A stretch of 64,000 nucleotides of DNA from Paenibacillus sp. FSL W8-0186 (GCF_037969765.1 NZ_CP150207.1:2714001-2778000), one strand, 5' to 3'; counted from the first letter of the stretch, positions 18,383 through 27,752 are shown. Notes: generated by a model from the letters alone, not told the origin. Translations and numbers: made by a program.

Positions 18383-19867
18383 ATGTCCAAAGACGCCATC
18401 CATGAACCGGCAGAGTTTTCTATGAAGTCGTTAATAGCTCCTCTGCTGGCGGTTATTCTGGGAATGATCATGGTTATTCTCGATAGTACGGTCATCAATG
18501 TGGCTATACCAAATTTGCAGCAATACTTCGGCACCTCGCTAAAGGCTATCCAGTGGACGATAACGGGATATACCCTGGCGTTGTCCGCCGTTATTCCGCT
18601 TGCGGGCTGGATGACGGATAAGTACGGCGCAAAGAAGGTATTCTTGATTACGATTACCTTGTTTACACTGGGCTCTGTGCTGTGTTCCTTGGCGCAGACG
18701 TCCGAACAGCTCGTCATTTTCCGGGTGATTCAAGGGCTGGGCGGAGGCATGGTTGCTCCGATCGGCATGGCGATGGTGTTCAAGCTGGCTCCACCCGATA
18801 AGAGAGGGGCGGTCATGGGGATGCTGGGCATTCCGATGCTGCTTGCGCCAGCTTCAGGACCGATTTTATCGGGCTGGTTAATTAAAATCGCTTCATGGCA
18901 TTGGATTTTCCTGATTAATCTGCCAATCGGCATCGCCGCGATCATTGTTGGTATTGAATTCCTGCCGAAGTTTGAGAGCAGGAAGGTTCCGGGGCTGGAT
19001 ATCCTGGGGATGATCCTGGCACCGATCGCGTTTGCAACGCTGGCTTTTGGCGTAAATGAAGGGGGAACGGAATGGTCCTCCCCGGTTACATTAACAGCAC
19101 TCCTTGTTGGGGGCATCGCGCTGATTATTTTTATTATCGTAGAATTGAATAAAAAAGAACCGCTCCTCGAGCTGCGTGTCTTCGGCTCTTCCGATTTCAC
19201 CAGGGGTGTGCTGCTATCCTGGATCGTGCAGATTGCGCTGTTCGGTGCGATTCTGATGGTGCCTCTCTATTTGCAGAACGTAAGAGGGTTTACGCCGCTG
19301 CAGAGCGGGTTCACGACGCTGGCCCAGGCGCTGGCCTCCATGACCATGATGCCGATTGGAGGAAGGCTGTTTGATAAATGGGGGGCGCGTCCGCTAGCCA
19401 TGACCGGGTTGACTCTGATTTCCACGGCTTTGTTCCTGCTCTCACAGATCAAGGTAGATACGTCGATGATCATGGTTGTAATGCCGCTTATTCTTATGGG
19501 GGCAGGCATGGGCATGACGATGATGCCGTTAAATACGCATATTCTTAATTCGGCGCCCCGTAAGCTTGTGAATCGTGTTACACCGTTGACTTCGGCAACG
19601 CAGCAGGTTGTTACTTCCTTTGCTATCGCCGGATTGACGGGCTATTTAACTTCAAATATAACGAAGCATATGACGGCACCGGAGACAGCCGGAGATGTCA
19701 TGGCGAGTTCAACGCTAGCGTTTGGCGATACCTTCTTTCTGACAGCTTGCATTGCGGTTTCCGGGCTGCTGCTCAGCATTCTGCTGCGCAAGCCGCGGAG
19801 CAAACCGGAGGAGGAGCTGCCGGAGAACGAATCGATGCCGGATGCTAAAGCGATGATTTCACATTAA
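18383..19867 (+). CDS. MFS multidrug exporter, DHA2 (EmrB/QacA/LmrB) family, 14 TM
   Basis: The 494-residue membrane protein starts its first helix with the family motif ILDSTVINVAIPNL and has GWMTDKYGAKKVFL after helix 2 (motif A), both diagnostic of DHA2 proton antiporters. Around fourteen hydrophobic segments can be counted, as expected. It should export hydrophobic or cationic drugs in exchange for protons. The ATG at 18383 is preceded by GGAGAG. Control by the divergent TetR gene is likely. Confidence 0.92.
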   Translation: MSKDAIHEPAEFSMKSLIAPLLAVILGMIMVILDSTVINVAIPNLQQYFGTSLKAIQWTITGYTLALSAVIPLAGWMTDKYGAKKVFLITITLFTLGSVLCSLAQTSEQLVIFRVIQGLGGGMVAPIGMAMVFKLAPPDKRGAVMGMLGIPMLLAPASGPILSGWLIKIASWHWIFLINLPIGIAAIIVGIEFLPKFESRKVPGLDILGMILAPIAFATLAFGVNEGGTEWSSPVTLTALLVGGIALIIFIIVELNKKEPLLELRVFGSSDFTRGVLLSWIVQIALFGAILMVPLYLQNVRGFTPLQSGFTTLAQALASMTMMPIGGRLFDKWGARPLAMTGLTLISTALFLLSQIKVDTSMIMVVMPLILMGAGMGMTMMPLNTHILNSAPRKLVNRVTPLTSATQQVVTSFAIAGLTGYLTSNITKHMTAPETAGDVMASSTLAFGDTFFLTACIAVSGLLLSILLRKPRSKPEEELPENESMPDAKAMISH

Positions 19868-20087
19868 TCTGGATCAAGCTATCGGCCCTCAGACTTTCTA
19901 TCCTATAGAAGGTTTGGGGGCTGTTCCTATTTTCGGTGCATGTTATTTTGGACATTGTTCACAAGTGAGCCGGCTATTAAACTACTCTAGCCCGCTTCTG
20001 ATATGTTATCATGAGGAAAGCAACAATGATGATGTTATGTAGCAATTGCTAGAACGAATATCTCTGGAGAATGGATGGAGTATACAT

Positions 20088-21926
20088 ATGAAGTATCGCA
20101 ATTTGGAAGAATGCGTCGTTGATTTGGAGAGACATGGGCATCTGGTTCGTATCCGTGAGGAAGTGGACCCTTATCTGGAAATGGCCGCTATTCATTTGCG
20201 CGTTTATGAAGCCGGAGGACCGGCACTTTTGTTTGAGAACATCAAGGGCACGAAATATCGGGCTGTCTCCAATCTTTTCGGTACGATCGAGCGGAGCAAG
20301 TTTATTTTTCGCAATACGTGGCAGGCGGCAGAGAACGTCATCGCTTTGCGCAATGATCCGATGAAAGCCTTGAAGAAGCCGCTTCAAAGCATGAGTTCCA
20401 GTTTAGCCGCCCTGACTGCGCTGCCTGTCAAGAAACCAGGGGGGCTGCCGTCCGGCATGCAGGAAATACAAATTTCGGATTTGCCGCAAATCCATCATTG
20501 GCCGATGGACGGAGGAGCGTTCATTACGCTTCCGCAAGTGTACACAGAGGATCCGGACAAGCCGGGAATTATGAATTCCAATCTGGGCATGTACCGTGTG
20601 CAGCTTAGCGGCAACGACTATGAGATCAACAGAGAAGTCGGTATGCACTATCAAATCCATCGCGGAATCGGCATTCACCAGGACAAGGCCAACAAGCTAG
20701 GTAAGCCGCTGAAGGTAAGCTGCTTTGTCGGCGGTCATCCAGCGCATTCCCTGGCTGCCGTCATGCCGCTGCCGGAGGGAATGAGCGAGCTGACGATTGC
20801 GGGAATGCTCTCCGGGCGGCGTTTTCGCTATAGTTATGTTGACGGCTATTGCATCAGCCATGACGCTGATTTCGTCATTACGGGTGAAATTCATCCCGGA
20901 GAGACAAAGCCGGAGGGACCTTTTGGTGATCATCTGGGCTACTATAGCTTGGTTCATCCTTTCCCCGTCATGAAGGTACACAAAGTATACGCGAAACCGA
21001 ATGCTATCTGGCCGTTTACGGTTGTCGGACGTCCTCCGCAGGAGGATACGGCGTTTGGTGAGCTGATCCACGAGCTGACCGGTGATGCCGTCAAGCTGGA
21101 GGTTCCGGGCGTGAAAGAGGTACAGGCGGTTGACGCTGCAGGCGTGCATCCGCTCCTGTTCGCGATCGGCAGCGAGCGATATACGCCGTACCAGGAGGTC
21201 AAGCAGCCGGCCGAGCTGTTGACAATTGCCAATCATATTCTAGGAACGAACCAATTGAGCTTGGCGAAATATTTGTTTATTACCGCCGAAGATAAGCAGC
21301 CGCTAAGCACTTATCGCGAAGTCGAATTCTTGAGCTATATTCTAGAGCGTATCGACCTGCATCGGGATATCCATTTTCATACGAACACGACAATCGATAC
21401 ACTTGATTATTCCGGTACAGGACTGAACACCGGGAGCAAGGTTGTTTTTGCAGCATATGGGGAGAAGAAAAGGGAGCTCTGTACGGAGGTTCCTGACGGG
21501 CTGAAGGACATTCGCGGCTATGAAAACGTCCGTTTCGTCCTGCCGGGCATCGTCGCCATGGAGGGACCAGCGTTTAGAGATTACGCGAGCGCGAATAAGG
21601 AGATGGATGAGCTCAGCAAGGCGATCGCGGCAAAAGGAGAATTCCCTTCCTGCCCAATGATTATTCTATGCGACGACAGCGAGTTTCTGAGCGCATCTCT
21701 GAGCAATTTTCTCTGGGTGACCTTCACGCGCAGCAATCCGTCTCATGATATTTACGGAGTAAACAGCTATTACGACAACAAGCATTGGGCTTGTGACAAC
21801 GTCATTATCGATGCCCGCAGCAAGCCACATCAAGCGCCGCCGCTCATTCCCGACCCGGCGGTGGAGAAGAACATTGAGCGCTTGTTTGTTAAAGGTGCTA
21901 GTTTAGGTGGGATCAAGATAGGATAG
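20088..21926 (+). CDS. UbiD-family prenyl-FMN decarboxylase
   Basis: The 612-residue protein has the UbiD signature EGPFGDHLGYYS (near residue 283) and an N-terminal domain beginning MKYRNLEECVVDLERHGHL. UbiD enzymes use prenylated FMN to decarboxylate aromatic or alpha,beta-unsaturated acids, for example in ubiquinone or menaquinone routes. At just over 600 residues it belongs to the longer UbiD branch also seen in menaquinone gene sets. No UbiX flavin prenyltransferase gene is in the window, so the cofactor must come from elsewhere. The ATG at 20088 follows GGATGGAG; a TTG at 20046 has no SD. Confidence 0.88.
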   Translation: MKYRNLEECVVDLERHGHLVRIREEVDPYLEMAAIHLRVYEAGGPALLFENIKGTKYRAVSNLFGTIERSKFIFRNTWQAAENVIALRNDPMKALKKPLQSMSSSLAALTALPVKKPGGLPSGMQEIQISDLPQIHHWPMDGGAFITLPQVYTEDPDKPGIMNSNLGMYRVQLSGNDYEINREVGMHYQIHRGIGIHQDKANKLGKPLKVSCFVGGHPAHSLAAVMPLPEGMSELTIAGMLSGRRFRYSYVDGYCISHDADFVITGEIHPGETKPEGPFGDHLGYYSLVHPFPVMKVHKVYAKPNAIWPFTVVGRPPQEDTAFGELIHELTGDAVKLEVPGVKEVQAVDAAGVHPLLFAIGSERYTPYQEVKQPAELLTIANHILGTNQLSLAKYLFITAEDKQPLSTYREVEFLSYILERIDLHRDIHFHTNTTIDTLDYSGTGLNTGSKVVFAAYGEKKRELCTEVPDGLKDIRGYENVRFVLPGIVAMEGPAFRDYASANKEMDELSKAIAAKGEFPSCPMIILCDDSEFLSASLSNFLWVTFTRSNPSHDIYGVNSYYDNKHWACDNVIIDARSKPHQAPPLIPDPAVEKNIERLFVKGASLGGIKIG

Positions 21927-21943
21927 AATTGAGATAGTTAATG

Positions 21944-21979
21944 AGCTCCCGTCTCTTTCAGAGACGGGAGCTGTTTTTT
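21944..21979 (+). terminator. terminator of the UbiD-family gene
   Basis: A stem of about 12 bp (AGCTCCCGTCTC with GAGACGGGAGCT), a short loop and a run of seven T after a G. Confidence 0.93.
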
Positions 21980-22106
21980 TGGACAGAAGGGACTAGTCAT
22001 TACTCTACTCTTAGAAAATATTTGTTTGCCCCCTTCCTAATATCTAGTTCCTAGTAAGAGATGTGAATACTATATATAGAGTTGGAACTACGGGGAGGTT
22101 ATGAGG

Positions 22107-22733
22107 ATGAGACTGTCTGAACTGCAACGCCCATATGATCTTGTTATGAGCCTTGGTTATAATTGCATGGTGGCATACCAATTGAAGAGACTAGCACTTA
22201 GAAGCTTTTCAGGACCTGTCGACTGGGTGATTATCCATGAGGCAAGAGATTTAATTCGTCTGCTGGACAATCGTTTTCAGGGATATATGGAGGAACAGAA
22301 TCTAAAGATCCTAGGCAGCCATAATGGATATTTTTCGGTTCAGGACACGGAATACAAAGCGCATTCCTTTCACGACTTTCCATGCTCTGACGGTAATCAG
22401 ACGATTGCGAATTATTCTGAATTTAAAAACAAATTGGACAGACGCATCAGCCGCTTCATCAGCTTAGCTGCCCAGGCAGATTCGGCTTTGTTTGTCCGCG
22501 AGCGCTGCAGCTATGAGGATGCGGTGCGTTTGAGAGATAGCCTGGCTTCTTTGGTCAAAGGCAAGACGCATCTATTAATAATTAATTATACGAGGGAAGG
22601 CAGACTCGTTGAGCATCATTGGATGGATGACGGCATTTGCAGCGTAGACGTAAATCTCGATGTCGATGATGAATTTTTTCGTGATTCGTATTGGAACGAT
22701 GCCTTTCGTGGGGTGTCATTAATTCCTAAGTAA
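22107..22733 (+). CDS. DUF1796 family protein (putative papain-like cysteine peptidase fold)
   Basis: The 208-residue protein shows the DUF1796 opening MSLGYNCMVAYQLKRLALR followed by SGPVDWVI. The Cys in SLGYNC and the later His in SFHDFP are the residues proposed for a catalytic centre in this family. The biochemical role is unproven. The ATG at 22107 is 8 nt from GGGGAGG; the ATG at 22101 is too close to it. Two genes with glycan-phosphate functions follow on the same strand (gaps of 92 and 47 bp), so a role in surface polymer modification is inferred. Confidence 0.75.
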   Translation: MRLSELQRPYDLVMSLGYNCMVAYQLKRLALRSFSGPVDWVIIHEARDLIRLLDNRFQGYMEEQNLKILGSHNGYFSVQDTEYKAHSFHDFPCSDGNQTIANYSEFKNKLDRRISRFISLAAQADSALFVRERCSYEDAVRLRDSLASLVKGKTHLLIINYTREGRLVEHHWMDDGICSVDVNLDVDDEFFRDSYWNDAFRGVSLIPK

Positions 22734-22825
22734 CAGGCGGTTTGCCCAAGCAAAAGGCATGTTCTACAAATATGATGAACTAACTACTCGTACAGATAGG
22801 AGCAAGGAACAGGGAGAGATAGAAA

Positions 22826-23701
22826 TTGCCCAGACCGATAAACTTTATTACCGTTGAAAGCGAAAGCTACACCCGTATCATAACAAGTATCGTTGAGCCG
22901 ATCCGAAAGTACCTGCCAGATAGTCTGGTTTCGGATCGCCGGGCGTTGAAGGACGCGGTAAACGTTCATTTCTTTAATGAACAGGAGTACAGGAGCGAGG
23001 TTGCGCACTGCGGCATCAATGTCAGTATGTTTCATGGGATTGCAGACAAACAGATCCGTACAGGGGAGCAAGTCGGCTTTCATGATTATGTCTTTGTTCC
23101 CGGGCCGATATGGGTAAACCAACTGGTTCACGACGGAGTGCCTAGAAGTAAATTGTTTATCGTAGGTTATCCTAAACTAGATCCTTTATTCACTATCCAG
23201 CCGCCAGCCGAATCAACCAAGCAAACCGTATTGTATGCACCAACCCATTCTAAATCCTGTTCTTCTTATCCTGCATTCAAGGAATTTCTTCACAGCTTTC
23301 CTTCACATCTTCATTTCGGCGTTTCCTTGCACCCCTATGATCAGGTTCATCCTAAACCAACCATGGAAGAGCTTGTGTCAGCAGACGTAGTGATTTCGGA
23401 CACCAGCAGCATTGTTTATGAAGCCTGGTCCTTGGGAAAACCCGTCATCTTTCCTGATTGGCTTGTCAAGGACAAAGTCATGAGTGATTGGCCAAACTCC
23501 ATTCCTGCAAAAATTTATAGTGAGAAAATCGGCTACCATGCATATAACTTCGACCATATGATTGAACTGATAGATCTCGCTTTGATTCAAGGAATTGATG
23601 GCAAAACCCAGCAATTCATGAGGCAGATTCTCCCTCAAAGGCTAAGAGGAAAATCCGGAGAAGTCACGGCACAGGTTCTTCAGAAAATAGCAAAGCTATA
23701 A
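22826..23701 (+). CDS. CDP-glycerol glycerophosphotransferase-like (TagB/TagF-type GT-B) protein
   Basis: The 291-residue protein matches the C-terminal catalytic part of teichoic-acid polymerases: VLYAPTHSKS, FGVSLHP, and ADVVISDTSSIVYEAWSLGKPVIFPD, where D-S/T-S-S and the following E are the donor-binding residues. It is shorter than TagB/TagF and has no membrane anchor. It should transfer a polyol-phosphate or similar group to a surface glycan. TTG 22826 is the start, with AGGGAGAG 8 nt upstream. Confidence 0.78.
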   Translation: MPRPINFITVESESYTRIITSIVEPIRKYLPDSLVSDRRALKDAVNVHFFNEQEYRSEVAHCGINVSMFHGIADKQIRTGEQVGFHDYVFVPGPIWVNQLVHDGVPRSKLFIVGYPKLDPLFTIQPPAESTKQTVLYAPTHSKSCSSYPAFKEFLHSFPSHLHFGVSLHPYDQVHPKPTMEELVSADVVISDTSSIVYEAWSLGKPVIFPDWLVKDKVMSDWPNSIPAKIYSEKIGYHAYNFDHMIELIDLALIQGIDGKTQQFMRQILPQRLRGKSGEVTAQVLQKIAKL

Positions 23702-23748
23702 ACCGATGCTATAAAGTGGATGGACCTAACATGAAGAGGAGGACAGCC

Positions 23749-24465
23749 ATGAAGGTGATCATACTTGCTGCGGGAATGGGCTCCCGGCTAAAACCGTTAA
23801 CGAACCATATCCCCAAGACGATGATCACGGTAGGCAATCAAACTTTGATTGAAAACATTATTCAAGGGCTAGTAGACATCCAGCTCTCGGAAATAGCGAT
23901 AATAACAGGTTACCAGCACGAAGTGCTTGAGACTTTTTTGAAGCGAAGATTTCCTACAGTGCGGCTGCAGTTTATATATAATGATCAATATTCAGTAAAA
24001 GACAACATTTACTCTTTTTCATTAGCAGAGGAATTCGTCGGCAATGAAGAGATGTTGTGTATTTGCTCGGATATATATTGTAAGCCGCAACTGCTGCTAA
24101 GAGCGGTTCAAGCGCCGTTCGATATTCTCATGGTGGATGATACGAAAGAAATTCCTTCAAGAGCTATGAAGGTTAGAGTGAATCGTGAAGGTTATATAAC
24201 TAAAATAAGCAAAGAGCTCTCTGTAGAAGAAAGCAAGGGCGAAATCGTCGGTATTTCCAAAATATCCTCTTCCAATACAGCTTTTATTTTCGAGCGGATC
24301 GCGACTTATTTAGACATGGGCCTTGTAAACGTCTGGTGGCCCTATGCCATAAATGACGCCCTGGATCAAATCAAACTGCGTCCATGGTCTACAGATGGCA
24401 TAGGCTGGGTAAATGTGAATACCTTCGACGATTTGAAAGAAGCCATGAACATCGCTAATGATTAA
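23749..24465 (+). CDS. sugar- or choline-phosphate nucleotidyltransferase (LicC/RmlA-like)
   Basis: The 238-residue protein begins MKVIILAAGMGSRLKPLT, the NTP-transferase signature, and keeps PKTMITVGNQTLIENII. Length and layout are close to LicC-type cytidylyltransferases, which make CDP-choline, although sugar-1-phosphate enzymes look similar. It could supply the activated donor for the upstream CDP-alcohol transferase. The ATG at 23749 follows AGGAGGA by 5 nt; an earlier GTG or ATG frame start at 23716 lacks an SD. Confidence 0.82.
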   Translation: MKVIILAAGMGSRLKPLTNHIPKTMITVGNQTLIENIIQGLVDIQLSEIAIITGYQHEVLETFLKRRFPTVRLQFIYNDQYSVKDNIYSFSLAEEFVGNEEMLCICSDIYCKPQLLLRAVQAPFDILMVDDTKEIPSRAMKVRVNREGYITKISKELSVEESKGEIVGISKISSSNTAFIFERIATYLDMGLVNVWWPYAINDALDQIKLRPWSTDGIGWVNVNTFDDLKEAMNIAND

Positions 24466-24469
24466 AAAG

Positions 24470-24501
24470 AAGAGCAGATTTTTAATCTGGTCTTTTTTTT
24501 T
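24470..24501 (+). terminator. terminator of the DUF1796 operon
   Basis: CAGATT and AATCTG form the core stem, flanked by AGA/TCT with one bulged base on each side, followed by nine T. Confidence 0.85.
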
Positions 24502-24587
24502 GTACCCATATTTATAGTAGCCATTGGTAGAGCTGTTGCTTTAATATGGTTGGAGGAACTTGTATTTAGACAGGGAGGATATATAGG

Positions 24588-25703
24588 ATGGCCGAGCCGT
24601 TAAAGTTAATGTATAACAAAGATTTTCTAAGCGAATTTGCTAAGAAGGTGAAGCGAGCCTACAGCGCATTTGACGAAACTTCATTTATCGCGGAAGTATT
24701 GGCTGAGCCATGGGGCGAACTGGAGCTAAAAGCCAGAATACGAAAAATCAGCTCCACGCTGGGACACTGTCTTCCCGGCGATTATGAAGAGGCGATCAAG
24801 GTTCTTTATCAAATAGATGAGCAGTGTGTGGGGTTCCCGTATTTGTTCTTTCCCGATTTTGTGGAGGTACACGGTCAGGCCGACGAGCATTGGGAGCTTT
24901 CGATGCAGGCTTTGGAGCGTTTTACGTCCAAATCAACCGCAGAATTTGCAGTACGGCCGTTCCTGCTGCGAGATCCGGAGCAGATGATGCAGCAAATGAT
25001 GACTTGGTCGAAGCATGATAACGAGCATGTACGCCGTCTTGCCAGCGAGGGCTGCCGGCCGCGTTTGCCTTGGGGACAAGCATTGCCGATGTTTAAACGC
25101 GACCCTGCGCTGCTGCTTCCCTTGCTGGAAGGGCTGAAGGCTGATCCGTCATTATATGTGCGAAAAAGCGTGGCCAACAACTTGAATGATATTACGAAGG
25201 ATCATCCATCCGTGGTGATCCAGTTATCCCGCGAATGGTTTGGCGAACATCCGGACACGGACTGGATCGTGAGGCATGCGTGCCGCAACTTGATCCGTAA
25301 AGCCGATCCTGAAATCATGGAGCTGTTCGGGTATACGGATACGTCGGCACCGGGGATGGTGCCGCTAGTGTCTAATGCTGTATTATCCGTAGACAAAGCC
25401 TTAGTTGCGATCGGCGATAACAGTGTGTTTGGCTATGAGCTTCGTTTTCGCGAAGGGGATCCCGTCCGGGTTCGAATCGAATATGGCATCGATTTTGTGA
25501 AGGCAAACGGACAGACATCGCGCAAGCTATTTCGGTTAACAGACCGAACTTTGCCTGGCGGAGCACGGTATACAGGTTCACGGAAGCATAGCTGGAAGGA
25601 TTTGACGACCCGCCGCCATTACCCAGGCGAGCACCGGATCGTTCTATTGGTTAATGGGCAAGAGGTAGCGTCTGAAACTATTGAAGTGATATCCCAGAAC
25701 TAG
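24588..25703 (+). CDS. alkC: AlkC-type DNA alkylation repair glycosylase with C-terminal Ig-like domain
   Basis: The 371-residue protein has HEAT-like helical repeats (about 1-265) with the AlkC stretch RRLASEGCRPRLPWGQALP near residue 148 and DPSLYVRKSVANNLNDI. Residues about 270-371 are beta-rich (FGYELRFREGDPVRVRIEYGID, HRIVLLVNGQEVASETIEV), like the Ig-like domain of the longer AlkC subgroup. AlkC excises cationic alkylated purines such as 3-methyladenine and starts base excision repair. SD GGGAGG and the ATG at 24588 fit. The gene is monocistronic, with no adaptive-response regulator nearby. Confidence 0.82.
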   Translation: MAEPLKLMYNKDFLSEFAKKVKRAYSAFDETSFIAEVLAEPWGELELKARIRKISSTLGHCLPGDYEEAIKVLYQIDEQCVGFPYLFFPDFVEVHGQADEHWELSMQALERFTSKSTAEFAVRPFLLRDPEQMMQQMMTWSKHDNEHVRRLASEGCRPRLPWGQALPMFKRDPALLLPLLEGLKADPSLYVRKSVANNLNDITKDHPSVVIQLSREWFGEHPDTDWIVRHACRNLIRKADPEIMELFGYTDTSAPGMVPLVSNAVLSVDKALVAIGDNSVFGYELRFREGDPVRVRIEYGIDFVKANGQTSRKLFRLTDRTLPGGARYTGSRKHSWKDLTTRRHYPGEHRIVLLVNGQEVASETIEVISQN

Positions 25704-25823
25704 GCGCAACCGAATAACTAGATTATACAATGAACATCAATGATGCCCATTTGCTGGCCGCATTAAACATCTTACATTCCCTGTCAAAGGATTGATTTTT
25801 ATCAATAAGGGGGGAAGGTACAG

Positions 25824-25862
25824 ATGTTTTTTTATTTATTAGATTTTTTCATAAAATATTAG
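25824..25862 (+). CDS. possible 12-residue leader peptide upstream of treA
   Basis: MFFYLLDFFIKY and a stop are preceded by a very strong SD stretch (AAGGGGGGAAGG, 25807-25818) with 5 nt spacing. It lies upstream of the main tre promoter at 25900, so it would need its own transcript. It is aromatic-rich and hydrophobic. It may be chance; an SD this good is the only reason to list it. Confidence 0.25.
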   Translation: MFFYLLDFFIKY

Positions 25863-25899
25863 TCCAGCAAGCAAGAAGAGGGTAATTATACTTAGAAGG

Positions 25900-25928
25900 T
25901 TGACAACCTGTATATACAAGTATAATAT
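25900..25928 (+). promoter_or_regulatory. tre operon promoter
   Basis: TTGACA (25900-25905) is followed by overlapping -10 candidates TATAAT (15-bp spacer) and TAATAT (17-bp spacer). The first TreR operator fills the spacer, so bound repressor would block polymerase. Confidence 0.75.
25903..25920. promoter_or_regulatory. TreR operator, copy 1
   Basis: ACAACCTGTATATACAAG contains the palindromic core TTGTATATACAA-like (CTTGTATATACAGG on the other strand). The core closely resembles Bacillus TreR sites, and treR is the last gene of the operon. Confidence 0.75.
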
Positions 25929-25937
25929 GTTTAACGT

Positions 25938-25955
25938 ACAACCTGTATATACAAG
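25938..25955. promoter_or_regulatory. TreR operator, copy 2
   Basis: An identical 18-bp copy of the first operator, 35 bp further on. It lies between the promoter and the treA SD (AAGGAGGGGG, 25961-25970). Two sites on nearly the same DNA face suggest cooperative repression. Confidence 0.75.
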
Positions 25956-25977
25956 ATAATAAGGAGGGGGATGCTTT

Positions 25978-27696
25978 ATGGAAAGCAAAGGAAACCTGCC
26001 TCGGGACTGGTGGAGAACGTCAACGGTTTATCAGGTATACCCCAAAAGCTTCAAGGACACGACGGGCAGCGGTACTGGCGATATCCGCGGGGTTACGGAG
26101 AAGCTTGATTATATAAAGGGCTTAGGCATCGACATTGTATGGCTGCAGCCGGTGTATGTATCTCCGCAAAATGATAACGGTTACGACGTAGCGGATTATT
26201 ACAATATTGATCCCGCATTCGGGACGATGGAGGATTTTGACGAGCTCGTTAGGGAGCTGAAACGAAGAGACATGCATCTAATGATCGACATCGTGGTGAA
26301 TCATTCGTCCACGGAGCATCGCTGGTTCAAGGAAGCGAAAACCTCTCGCAACAACCCATATCGCGATTACTATATTTGGAGAGACCCGGCTGCGGATGGA
26401 GGTCCGCCGAACAACTGGCAGTCTAAATTTGGCGGTTCGGCATGGCAATACGATGAGGGGACGGGTCAGTATTTCCTTACTCTATTCGATAAGACCCAAG
26501 CGGATCTGAATTGGGAGAACGACAAGGTTAGACAGGAGGTCGTCGATCTGCTCACCTTCTGGGCGAAAAAAGGCGTAAGCGGATTCCGCATGGATGTTAT
26601 TAACCTTATTTCCAAGGAGCAAAGCTTTCCCATGGATGACGGATCGGTGCCTCCAGGAGACGGGCGGAGATTTTATACCGATGGGCCGCGCGTTCATGAG
26701 TATGTGAAAGAGCTGAACGCCAAAGTGTTCGCGCCTTATAATTTGGTTACGGTGGGAGAAATGTCTTCCACAACGATGGAGCATTGTATCCGTTATTCAA
26801 ACCCGAATGAACATGAGTTCTCGATGACGTTCAATTTCCATCATTTGAAGGTTGATTACCCGAATGGACAAAAATGGGAGCTCAAACCGTATGATTTCGA
26901 GGAACTTAAGCAGCTGCTCTCCGATTGGCAAGTCGGCATGCAGCAGGGCGGAGGCTGGAATGCGCTATTCTGGAACAATCATGACCAGCCGCGGGCGTTA
27001 ACCCGATTTACGGATGACGGCGAATACCGGGAAGAAAGCGCCAAGCTGCTTGCGACCACACTTCATGGCCTGCAAGGCACGCCTTATGTGTATCAAGGCG
27101 AGGAAATCGGCATGCCAGACCCGAAATGGAACGACATTTCCGAATTTCGCGACATCGAATCACTTAATATGTATGAGATCCTAATGCAGAGGGGTAAGAC
27201 TCCTGATGAGGCCGCCCATATCGTAAGGGTTCGCTCCAGAGACAATTCGCGGCTGCCTATGCTGTGGGACGATAGCGATCAGGCCGGGTTTACGACCGGT
27301 ACGCCGTGGATTAAGATCGATGAGCGTTATCCGCTGATTAACGCGAAGTCGCAGGTGGAAGACCCGGAATCGATCTATCATCACTACCGGCGGTTAATCG
27401 AGCTGCGCAAGAAACTTCCGGTTTTAACAGACGGGACGTATGAGCGCCTTGATGAAGGGCATCCCCGCGTTTATGCTTATGCAAGAAAGAACGCGGAGCA
27501 GATACTGGTAGTTATTTCGAACTTCAGCCGTGAAGAGGTACAGTTTGAGCTGCCAGGCAGGTTCACAGCGAATCTCTCCGCTGCGCATTCTAAGGAGCTA
27601 CTACTGGGGAATACGAAGGATACGCCGGACCTTGCAGCTTCCATCAAGCTGCCGCCGTATGGATCCTACATGTGGATTGTTAACACGATTAATTAA
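25978..27696 (+). CDS. treA: trehalose-6-phosphate hydrolase (GH13)
   Basis: The 572-residue protein is a GH13 alpha-glucosidase: VYQVYPKSFKD, the nucleophile Asp in GFRMDVIN, the acid Glu in TVGEMSS and the third acid in NNHDQPR. It splits imported trehalose 6-phosphate into glucose and glucose 6-phosphate in the cytosol. The assignment to trehalose rather than isomaltose rests on the context, with a trehalose-type PTS permease and a TreR-like regulator immediately downstream. SD AAGGAGGGGG and the ATG at 25978 are unambiguous. Confidence 0.93.
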   Translation: MESKGNLPRDWWRTSTVYQVYPKSFKDTTGSGTGDIRGVTEKLDYIKGLGIDIVWLQPVYVSPQNDNGYDVADYYNIDPAFGTMEDFDELVRELKRRDMHLMIDIVVNHSSTEHRWFKEAKTSRNNPYRDYYIWRDPAADGGPPNNWQSKFGGSAWQYDEGTGQYFLTLFDKTQADLNWENDKVRQEVVDLLTFWAKKGVSGFRMDVINLISKEQSFPMDDGSVPPGDGRRFYTDGPRVHEYVKELNAKVFAPYNLVTVGEMSSTTMEHCIRYSNPNEHEFSMTFNFHHLKVDYPNGQKWELKPYDFEELKQLLSDWQVGMQQGGGWNALFWNNHDQPRALTRFTDDGEYREESAKLLATTLHGLQGTPYVYQGEEIGMPDPKWNDISEFRDIESLNMYEILMQRGKTPDEAAHIVRVRSRDNSRLPMLWDDSDQAGFTTGTPWIKIDERYPLINAKSQVEDPESIYHHYRRLIELRKKLPVLTDGTYERLDEGHPRVYAYARKNAEQILVVISNFSREEVQFELPGRFTANLSAAHSKELLLGNTKDTPDLAASIKLPPYGSYMWIVNTIN

Positions 27697-27752
27697 AAAT
27701 ATTTAACACCATGAATTACCACTCACTCTTATAAAGTCAGGAGCAGATGACG

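Noticed and set aside
19886..19922. Hairpin after the MFS gene
   Set aside because: The stem has several mismatches and no T-run follows; listed here rather than as a terminator.
20697..21236. 179-codon minus-strand frame within the UbiD-family gene
   Set aside because: Shadow of a conserved gene, low-quality start and no motif.
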